NCBI RefSeq assembly: GCF_017939745.1
Contig: NZ_JAGKQQ010000001.1
Location: 5,518,001-5,582,000 of the forward strand
Direction of reading: 5' to 3'
Length of the DNA: 64,000 nt
From: Gemmata palustris
GTDB taxonomy: Bacteria > Planctomycetota > Planctomycetia > Gemmatales > Gemmataceae
Shown here: one piece after another, positions 58,486-64,000 of the stretch
How the letters are laid out: the number at the start of each line of letters is the position of its first letter
How positions within the stretch are numbered: the stretch's first letter is position 1
Notes under the pieces: generated by a model
Told to the model about the DNA's origin: nothing
The model's input: the letters and a program-made list of their open reading frames with translations, nothing else
Databases searched by the model: none
Program-made: the position numbers and the translations under genes

Positions 58486-58568
58486 TCGTATATCCGCTTG
58501 CGGAGTGGAGAGGGTGGGAAAACGCGCGGCCCCGGGCTACAAGGCGCCGGGACCGCGCGCCAGTGGGC

Positions 58569-59558
58569 TTACCAGTTCGTCAGCACGCTGCCGTCGCGCG
58601 GCAGGACGGCCTGGCTCCAGGTGAGCTGCGTGACGCTCGACGAGACCCCGCGCACGCTCCCGTCGCCGAGCCCGACCATAATCACGCCCGAGGACATGCC
58701 GTGAGCGCGGTAGTTGTCGCAGTTCGCGTTCGTCGGGGCGAACTGCGGGACCGGGAACTGGCGCTGATCGACCGGCACGCCCGTGCTAACCGGGATACGG
58801 GCGAAGGTCGGCCAGTACCGGTCGTCGGCGGGGTGCCCCCACGCGGTGCCGAACGTGTTCGAGTTGTTCGGCGTTCCGGCCGGACCGCACGCCTTTCGCT
58901 TCTCGGCGACGAAAATGGTGTTCGAGGTACCGTCGGAGATGCTCGTCAGCGTGCTCTTGCCGGCCGTGTTCTGCCAGTCCCACGGGTCGTTGGCGTTCTG
59001 GCCCGGGCGCCCGAACACCTGGAAGTTACAGGCGTAGCTGCACAGGGCCACGTCCACACCGCCCGCGCTCTTCGCCGGATCCCACATCCAGTCCGCGTTA
59101 AACCCGCGGGCGAAAATGCCGTCTCCGCCGCTCGGGTCGTTCGGGGCCGTCAGGATCTTGATCGGGAAGCTCATCGCCGCCTTGCCGGTGTTGCCGACCT
59201 GACCCAAACCGGAGCCGCCCCAGTTCGAGATGCCCGCGGAGATCGCGCCCTGTTCGTAGTACGGGAGCAGGGAGAAGTAGAACGTCGCGTCGCTGCTGGA
59301 GTAGGTGAAGTTGGTCGGGTTGCTCCACCAGAACGACACGACCGGCGGTAGGTAGTTCGTGGTGTCGTGCCCGTTGTGGCACGCGAGGAGCGTTTGCTTG
59401 ATGTTGTTCTGGCTCTGCGCCCGGGCCGCGGCCTCGCGGACCTTCTGGACGGCGGGGAGGAGGAGTCCAATGAGGATCGCGATGATCGCAATTACCACCA
59501 ACAATTCAATGAGTGTGAACCCGCGCGAGCGGGTAGCACGAGAGAGGGAGAGAGGCAT
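58569..59558 (-). CDS. DUF1559 prepilin-like protein
   Basis: A 329-residue protein with a type IV pilin-like N-terminus: [20 protein letters not shown] starting near residue 12, a Gly before the cleaved Phe-Thr-Leu, and a single helix. The body is the planctomycete DUF1559 domain with [21 protein letters not shown], then [13 protein letters not shown], and near the C-terminus the conserved [15 protein letters not shown]. It is processed by a prepilin peptidase and assembled in or near the membrane. The start at 59558 is preferred because the short basic leader follows. The lipoprotein gene is 83 bp downstream. Family call is secure; function unknown. Confidence 0.93.
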   Translation of the reverse strand: MPLSLSRATRSRGFTLIELLVVIAIIAILIGLLLPAVQKVREAAARAQSQNNIKQTLLACHNGHDTTNYLPPVVSFWWSNPTNFTYSSSDATFYFSLLPYYEQGAISAGISNWGGSGLGQVGNTGKAAMSFPIKILTAPNDPSGGDGIFARGFNADWMWDPAKSAGGVDVALCSYACNFQVFGRPGQNANDPWDWQNTAGKSTLTSISDGTSNTIFVAEKRKACGPAGTPNNSNTFGTAWGHPADDRYWPTFARIPVSTGVPVDQRQFPVPQFAPTNANCDNYRAHGMSSGVIMVGLGDGSVRGVSSSVTQLTWSQAVLPRDGSVLTNW

Positions 59559-59710
59559 GACAGACTCCGAACGAAAAATGAGAGAGACACCCAAAATGGG
59601 GCGAACATGAAACAAACGGGGAATTCATCATGAACGAAGTATAAATTTCCGTCAAGGATTTTCGTGAAATCGGCGCCGGCGTTTTAAGAAGCGGCCCGCG
59701 AATTGGACCT

Positions 59711-59737
59711 CTCATTGTGTATTTACACTCATAAATG
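59711..59737. promoter_or_regulatory. AT-rich dyad between divergent genes
   Basis: CTCATT-GTGTATTTACAC-TCATAAATGAG is a nested dyad (GTGT/ACAC inside CTCATT/AATGAG) in the 265-bp spacer between the DUF1559 gene (leftward) and the second YkgJ gene (rightward). It is AT-rich in a GC-rich window, so a promoter or operator is likely. No other gene is seen in this spacer. Confidence 0.35.
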
Positions 59738-59824
59738 AGCTTGCGCATTACCTGTGGCGCCTTCACGAGAGACAAAGGTCGACATTCCCGCTCCAGATTT
59801 TGACCCACGACTGGGACCGTGCTG

Positions 59825-60319
59825 ATGACTGACGAGGTGCGAAAAGACGTGCTCGCGGTGTACGCGGACGCGGACGCGGCCATTGCGGAGGCCCGCCCGC
59901 GGTGCGATGCGTCCGGGCGCTGCTGCCGGTTCACCGAGTACGGGCACACCCTCTTTATCAGCGCGTTTGAAGCCGAGATTCTGCTCGAGCGCGCCCCGTT
60001 CTACGAGCAACCCGTTTCGCGCGACGGGTGCCCGTTCCAAATCGAAGGGCTCTGCACCGCGCGCGACTCGCGCCCGCTCGGGTGCCGGATCTATTTCTGT
60101 GACCCGGGCTACGAAGCGCGCATGTCGGAAATCACGGAAGACGCGCTCGCGAAACTGAAGCGGATCGCTGACGTACACGGCACGGGCTGGCACTACGCGC
60201 CCCTCCACCACTTCCTGAACGCCCCCCGTGAAGCGGGGCCAAACGATCGGGCAGGCGATAGCATGACACCGCCCGTGACACGGGTGCCGCTGCCCGTCGT
60301 CAATCACTCCGGGGGCTGA
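59825..60319 (+). CDS. YkgJ family cysteine-cluster protein (second copy)
   Basis: A 164-residue member of the YkgJ family. The N-terminal cluster CDASGRCC (Cys in C-x5-CC) is followed by CPFQ, GLCTARDSRPLGCRIYFCD and a basic C-terminal tail. The spacing differs from the YkgJ protein at 57559, so it is a different subfamily. ATG 59825 is used; GTG 59819 two codons earlier is possible. The role is unknown; metal-cluster binding is expected. It precedes the propeller gene by 27 bp, so may be co-transcribed. Confidence 0.8.
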   Translation: MTDEVRKDVLAVYADADAAIAEARPRCDASGRCCRFTEYGHTLFISAFEAEILLERAPFYEQPVSRDGCPFQIEGLCTARDSRPLGCRIYFCDPGYEARMSEITEDALAKLKRIADVHGTGWHYAPLHHFLNAPREAGPNDRAGDSMTPPVTRVPLPVVNHSGG

Positions 60320-60346
60320 TGCCGCCCGGCTCGCCAGGAGGTTCGC

Positions 60347-61567
60347 ATGTCCCGCTTCCTCGCTGCTTTTGCGCTCGCGCTCGTGCCCGCGCTCCCACTG
60401 AGCGCGGGCGACTGGCCGCAGTTTCTCGGGCCGAATCGCGACAACAGCACGCCCGAACCGGTCGCGCCGTGGGAAGGTACCCTCAAGCCCGTGTGGGTGA
60501 AGCCGGTCGGCGAGGCGCACAGCTCGCCCGTCGTCGCCGGCGGGGTCGTGTACGCCTTCTACCAACCGAAGGACAAGAACGCCGACGCGCTGGCCGCGTT
60601 CGACGCGAAGACCGGTGACCTGAAGTGGGAAAAGAGCTACGACCGACCGGAGTTCAAGCCGCTGTTCGGCAACGGGCCGCGCGGCACCCCCTCCGTCAGC
60701 GGCGGTAAGATCTTCACCTACGGCGGGACCGGTGTTCTCGCGTCCTGGGACGCCAAAACCGGCGAAGTCGACTGGAAAGTGGACGCGCTCAAGGAGTTCG
60801 GCGCGAAGAATCTGTTCTTCGGTACCTCCGCGTCACCGCTGGTGACCGGGGACAAAGTGGTCGCTCTCGTCGGCGGAAAAGGCGCCGGGATCGTGGCGCT
60901 CGAAGCGAAGACCGGCAAGACCGCGTGGAAGGCCACCGACGACCCGGCGAGCTACGCCTCCCCGACCGTCATCAACGAGCAGATCGTCGCGCTGACCGGG
61001 TCGCACGTCCGCGGCGTGGGATTGGACGGCAAGCCGCTCTGGGAAGTCCCGTTCAAGGACAAACTGAACGAGTCGTCCACCACCCCGCTCTCCGCCGGCG
61101 GGCTGATCTTCGCCAGCTCCGTCACGGCGGGGAGCATCACGGTGAAGGTGACCGACAACAAGGCCGCGAAAGCGTGGGAGAACAAGGCGCTCACCTGCTA
61201 CTTCTCGACCCCCGTTGTGGTCGGCGATTACCTTTACATGGTGAACGGCATGGCCTCGCTGACGAACGCGAGCATCACCCTGCGGTGCGTCGATCTCAAG
61301 ACGGGCAAGGTCGCGTGGGAGAAGAAGAACGTCGGCAAGTACCACGCGGCGATCCTGCGCTGCGGCCCCGCGGGGAAGGAAACGCTCCTCATGCTCGACG
61401 ACAACGGGTTCCTGTCGCTGTTCGAGGCGAACCCGAAGGAGTTCAAGGAGCTCGCGCGCTCGAAGGTGTGCGGCACCACGTGGGCGCACCCGGCCCTCGT
61501 CGATGGTAAGCTCTACCTTCGCGACGAGAAGGAACTGTTCTGCTTCGACCTGAGCGAGAAGAAGTGA
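60347..61567 (+). CDS. Exported PQQ-like beta-propeller protein
   Basis: A 406-residue exported protein. Signal peptide LAAFALALVPALPLSA, then WPQFLGPNRDNSTPE, the usual opening of planctomycete PQQ-like propellers. Repeats VAGGVVYAFY, FDAKTGDLKWEK, SWDAKTGEVDWK, LEAKTGKTAWKA and VDLKTGKVAWEKK mark about six blades. No PQQ-binding catalytic residues for dehydrogenase activity are evident, so it is more likely a structural or binding propeller. A strong AGGAGG (60337-60342) lies ahead of the ATG. The next gene follows 79 bp downstream. Confidence 0.9.
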   Translation: MSRFLAAFALALVPALPLSAGDWPQFLGPNRDNSTPEPVAPWEGTLKPVWVKPVGEAHSSPVVAGGVVYAFYQPKDKNADALAAFDAKTGDLKWEKSYDRPEFKPLFGNGPRGTPSVSGGKIFTYGGTGVLASWDAKTGEVDWKVDALKEFGAKNLFFGTSASPLVTGDKVVALVGGKGAGIVALEAKTGKTAWKATDDPASYASPTVINEQIVALTGSHVRGVGLDGKPLWEVPFKDKLNESSTTPLSAGGLIFASSVTAGSITVKVTDNKAAKAWENKALTCYFSTPVVVGDYLYMVNGMASLTNASITLRCVDLKTGKVAWEKKNVGKYHAAILRCGPAGKETLLMLDDNGFLSLFEANPKEFKELARSKVCGTTWAHPALVDGKLYLRDEKELFCFDLSEKK

Positions 61568-61646
61568 CCTCGGAGTGCGGGCCTGCGTGTTGCTTCGGCG
61601 CGCACTCCAAGTGCCATACCCCGCACCCCTACGTCCCAGGTGCCCC

Positions 61647-62207
61647 GTGGTTTACGGCCTGATACTCGCGGCGGCTCTGGTGCTGGTCGGCTCGGCCACA
61701 GTGATCCGCCAGCGCAAGGCACTCCGTGCGCTGGCGGACGAGCCCTTCCTCCCGGACGAAGACCGCGCGTACCGGCGCGGTCAGGCCCGGCGCCGGGCGG
61801 CCACGTCCGGGTTGCTCGTTCTCCTCGGCGTACTGATCGCGAACTACTACCTGTCCGGTATGGACGCGCGAATGGACGCGATCCCGGACCAGAACAAGGT
61901 CGGCGCCGAACCTGATGCCAATCCCGAGCCGCGTTCGGATTCGGACCGCCAGTTCACGAGGCTGGTCGGTTTCTACTGGATCGGCGTAATGGGGCTGGTG
62001 TTCGTTGCCGTGTGCCTCGCGGTGGTCGACTTCTGGGCCACGCGGAAATACTGGATGGCGCGTTACAAAGAGCTGAAGGCCGACCACGATGTGAAGTTGC
62101 AGCGCGACCTAGCCGTGTACCGGCAGCAGAAGCTAAACGCACGTGCCCCCGGGCTGAAGCCCCCCTCCGTGGCCGACGATACCGCGATCGACGAACCGCC
62201 GGTGTGA
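61647..62207 (+). CDS. Two-helix membrane protein of unknown function
   Basis: A 186-residue protein I do not recognise. Hydrophobic segments lie at about 3-18 (YGLILAAALVLVGSATV), 53-69 (TSGLLVLLGVLIANYYL) and 110-130 (FYWIGVMGLVFVAVCLAVV). The loops are charged, and the C-terminal 50 residues are helical with KADHDVKLQRDLAVYRQQ. GTG 61647 gives a plausible start; no ATG in this frame precedes the first helix. It is 79 bp after the propeller gene on the same strand. Confidence 0.6.
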   Translation: MVYGLILAAALVLVGSATVIRQRKALRALADEPFLPDEDRAYRRGQARRRAATSGLLVLLGVLIANYYLSGMDARMDAIPDQNKVGAEPDANPEPRSDSDRQFTRLVGFYWIGVMGLVFVAVCLAVVDFWATRKYWMARYKELKADHDVKLQRDLAVYRQQKLNARAPGLKPPSVADDTAIDEPPV

Positions 62208-62227
62208 TCCGCAGTTCTTCCAATCAC

Positions 62228-62260
62228 AAAAAATGAAAAAGGGTGAGCCGAAGCCCACCC
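62228..62260 (-). terminator. Intrinsic terminator with TTCG tetraloop for the histone-like gene
   Basis: On the minus strand GGGTGGGC-TTCG-GCTCACCC forms an 8-bp stem (one G-U) closed by a TTCG loop and followed by TTTTTCATTTTTT. It starts 31 bases after the stop of the 62291 gene. It is the strongest terminator seen in the window. Confidence 0.85.
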
Positions 62261-62290
62261 CGTCCGAAACCTGCCAACCGTTCCGCGAAC

Positions 62291-62644
62291 TTACGCGGGC
62301 GGGGCGGCCGGCGCGGGCGCCGGTTCCGGGGTCGTCACGGGCGCGGGGGCCGGCGCGACCGGCTTCTTGGCGGCGGGCTTCTTCTTGGTAACTTTGCTCG
62401 CGGCGGTCGCGGTCTTCTTGGGGGCGGCCTTCACCGCGGCTTTCGGCGCGGCTTTGGGGGCCGCCTTCTTCACTGCGGGTTTCGGTGCGGCCTTCGCGGG
62501 CGCGGCCTTCTTCACCGCCGCCTTCGGCGCGGCCTTCTTCACTGCGGGTTTCGGTGCGGCCTTCGCGGGCGCGGCCTTCTTCACCGCCGCCTTCGGCGCG
62601 GGTTTCTTAGCGGGTGCGGGTTTCTTAGCGGGTGCCTTTGCCAC
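62291..62644 (-). CDS. Histone H1-like Lys/Ala/Pro-rich DNA-binding protein
   Basis: A 117-residue protein made almost wholly of Ala, Lys and Pro, with repeated AKAAPKPAVKK, KAAPKAAVKKA and AKKPA units and no hydrophobic core. This is the composition of bacterial histone-H1-like (Hc1/HctB or AlgP-type) proteins, which compact DNA. Within it a 69-bp unit is repeated exactly (62466-62534 and 62535-62603). GTG 62644 is the start: AAGGAG lies about ten bases ahead on this strand. A TTCG terminator follows the gene. It is cytoplasmic. Nucleoid packing fits the compact nucleoid of Gemmata-type cells, an inference only. Confidence 0.8.
   Translation of the reverse strand: MAKAPAKKPAPAKKPAPKAAVKKAAPAKAAPKPAVKKAAPKAAVKKAAPAKAAPKPAVKKAAPKAAPKAAVKAAPKKTATAASKVTKKKPAAKKPVAPAPAPVTTPEPAPAPAAPPA
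62466..62603. repeat. Exact 69-bp tandem repeat inside the histone-like gene
   Basis: Two adjacent 69-bp copies (62466-62534, 62535-62603) encode 23-residue units. A length that is a multiple of three keeps the frame. Such repeats change number easily by slippage. Confidence 0.8.
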
Positions 62645-63013
62645 GATGCGGACTCCTTGAACTTGGGGGGGAATGGGGCGGTTCGACCGTGCCCGGAATC
62701 AAACCGGTGTCGCACTCATCGACCGCGACGAGATCGGCGGGCAGCGAATCAAGCCGAGTTGCGGGACATCTTGTACATACCCGCCGCGCCAACCGGCGCC
62801 GCCACACTCTCTGTGTTAACTCTGGCACACGACGCGAACCGCGCAACTGGCGCAGGCGCGGAATTTCACCCAACTGCTGAACACGGCCGGTATGTTCGGC
62901 CGATCTAGTCCAAGTTCACCCAAAAACGGGTGCATTCGGGGTCGAGCGGCACGCCGAGTCACGGATTTGGGACTCGATCACCCGGAGCCGAAACTTCCGC
63001 GGACGAGGTTGTC
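62645..63013. other. Non-coding spacer between divergent genes
   Basis: This 369-base stretch divides the leftward histone-like gene and the rightward lipoprotein gene. I see no gene, RNA gene or clear hairpin. Promoters for both should lie here; AAGGAG near 62654-62659 is the ribosome site of the histone-like gene. A possible tRNA-like T-arm near 62697-62707 was examined and rejected. Confidence 0.6.
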
Positions 63014-63937
63014 ATGGGCTGGAAGTCGATCGCGTGGACGGGGTTGCTCGTCCCGGCGCTCGCCGGGTGCGGCGCGCTCCGTCACGCCGCACCCGGCGTA
63101 TCGGACGATAACGTACCGAGCCGAACCCGGCTCGGGATCGAGCGCGACCAGCGCCGCGACGCCCGCGCCGCGTGGCAGGCGGTGGGCGCGCGGCACACGG
63201 ACCGCGCCTTCAGTACCGAGTTCCGGGACGGGTTCCTGGACGGCTACGCGGCCTACCTCGATCGCGGTGAGGCCGCCCAACCGCCGGCCGTGTCACCGGC
63301 CAGTTTCGTGCAGAACAAGACCTCTAGTTCTTCCGAAGACGGCGGACTGATCCGCGACTACTACATCGGCTTCCAGTACGGCGGCGAGGTCGCGGGCGCG
63401 AACGTCCGCCGACCGGCGCCGATCACCCTACCGACCGAACCGGTCCGCCCGGCTCCGATTACCCCGACCGTTCCCTACGTGCCGCCGGCCTGGTCGAACC
63501 CGAACTCGAAGCCAACACCGGCCCCGCTGCCGCACTCGGGGCCGAGCGCCCCCGGGACCAATACGGGCAAGTTCGACACGATCGATTCCTGGTCCCCGGA
63601 AGGTTCGGGCAAGCCGGTTCCGCCGCTCCCGAAACCGGAGCTACCGGTCATCAAGCCGTTTACCCCGACCCTGCCGGGCGACACGAAGCTCGCGCCGCTG
63701 CCCGTGCCCCCCGCACCGGATCGACTGCCGTTGCCCGTGCCGCCCTCTTCACGACCGGACCCGCTGCCCGTGCCCGCGCCGCCGGGCACGCTGGTGCCAC
63801 CCGCGCCGACTCCGAACGTACCTCTCCCGCCGCCGGGTGCGTCCGCGCCCTCTTTTCTGGGTGAGGTGCCCGTGATCCCGTTCCAGTTCGCGCCCGTGCC
63901 GGTCCCCCCAGTGGTCGTCCTGAGCCCGCAGAAGTAG
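63014..63937 (+). CDS. Proline-rich lipoprotein of unknown function
   Basis: A 307-residue lipoprotein. The lipobox LAGC ends at Cys19. Residues 20-120 hold the only conserved-looking part: RDQRRDARAAWQAVGARH, then FRDGFLDGYAAYLDRG and YYIGFQYGGEVAGAN. The rest is a proline-rich tail (about 55 prolines, repeats of LPVPPAP, PLPVPAPPG). Such tails act as spacers or as wall-associated stalks. ATG 63014 is the start next to the lipobox. The gene ends at 63937, 63 bases before the window end. Function unknown. Confidence 0.75.
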   Translation: MGWKSIAWTGLLVPALAGCGALRHAAPGVSDDNVPSRTRLGIERDQRRDARAAWQAVGARHTDRAFSTEFRDGFLDGYAAYLDRGEAAQPPAVSPASFVQNKTSSSSEDGGLIRDYYIGFQYGGEVAGANVRRPAPITLPTEPVRPAPITPTVPYVPPAWSNPNSKPTPAPLPHSGPSAPGTNTGKFDTIDSWSPEGSGKPVPPLPKPELPVIKPFTPTLPGDTKLAPLPVPPAPDRLPLPVPPSSRPDPLPVPAPPGTLVPPAPTPNVPLPPPGASAPSFLGEVPVIPFQFAPVPVPPVVVLSPQK

Positions 63938-64000
63938 AGGGGGCGCCGAACCGCGATATCGGCACGCCCGTTGCTCTCTATCGGTCGAAAAGTGCGTTAG

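Noticed and set aside
61513-61722. Minus-strand 69-codon frame over the propeller/membrane gene junction
   Set aside because: Overlaps two plus-strand genes, low-complexity Arg/Pro/Ser sequence, no ribosome site.
62690-62715. Possible tRNA T-arm (GGTTTGATTCC on the minus strand)
   Set aside because: No 5' acceptor strand, anticodon arm or D-arm can be paired with it; chance match.

Overview
The window is high-GC, densely coded DNA from a planctomycete, most likely Gemmata or a close relative. This rests on gene content alone: two DUF1501 genes, two DUF1549/DUF1553 genes, planctomycete cytochrome-c domains, a DUF1559 prepilin-like protein, two tandem TIGR03000-type proteins, an ECF sigma factor beside a large Ser/Thr kinase, a PEP-CTERM-like tail, and many fused or very long exported proteins. 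No rRNA, tRNA, CRISPR array, integrase or transposase was recognised.

Layout. 1-4.2 kb: a PEP-CTERM-like exported protein, homoserine dehydrogenase and a GT-C-like membrane protein. 4.2-10.0 kb: a five-gene minus-strand operon (DUF1501, a 98-residue unknown, DUF1549/DUF1553, a 68-residue Cys protein, cytochrome c plus WD40). 10.3-13.9 kb: a beta-CASP nuclease and a DUF4139 protein. 14.1-19.7 kb: glutamine synthetase, a C26 amidotransferase homologue that lacks its catalytic Cys, a divergent AnmK-like kinase, an Rpn-like nuclease, and an opposing GlcNAc-kinase-like protein. 19.8-25.1 kb: an S9 peptidase, a frameshifted ThuA-like gene and an unknown membrane protein. 25.4-29.6 kb: a kinase, its ECF sigma neighbour, and a Gly/Pro-rich exported protein. 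29.8-37.3 kb: a beta-lactamase-like/VanX fusion, a second DUF1549/DUF1553-DUF1501 pair and a rhodanese. 37.5-46.3 kb: an RND efflux locus with one adaptor and two different permeases. 46.4-54.4 kb: two TIGR03000 proteins, an M48 protease and a thiol-disulfide group (NHLRC2-like protein, stand-alone DsbD-alpha-like protein, full DsbD). 54.5-64 kb: a spermidine-synthase-like membrane protein, a FabH remnant, two Cys-cluster proteins around a prepilin/lipoprotein pair, a PQQ-type propeller, a histone-H1-like protein and a proline-rich lipoprotein.

The genes suggest a cell with heavy investment in its envelope: cytochrome-bearing exported complexes, cell-wall precursor or turnover enzymes, multidrug efflux, and periplasmic disulfide chemistry.

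The most distinctive non-genic feature is the large number of long, often perfect inverted repeats between genes, with stems of 18-42 bp and mostly unrelated sequences. One such palindromic element lies in frame inside a DUF1549/DUF1553 gene, resembling the palindromic elements known inside Rickettsia genes. The intergenic element between the two RND permeases is a larger nested palindrome. Other leads are the Cys-less amidotransferase beside glnA, the beta-lactamase/VanX fusion, and the paired frameshifts in the ThuA-like gene.
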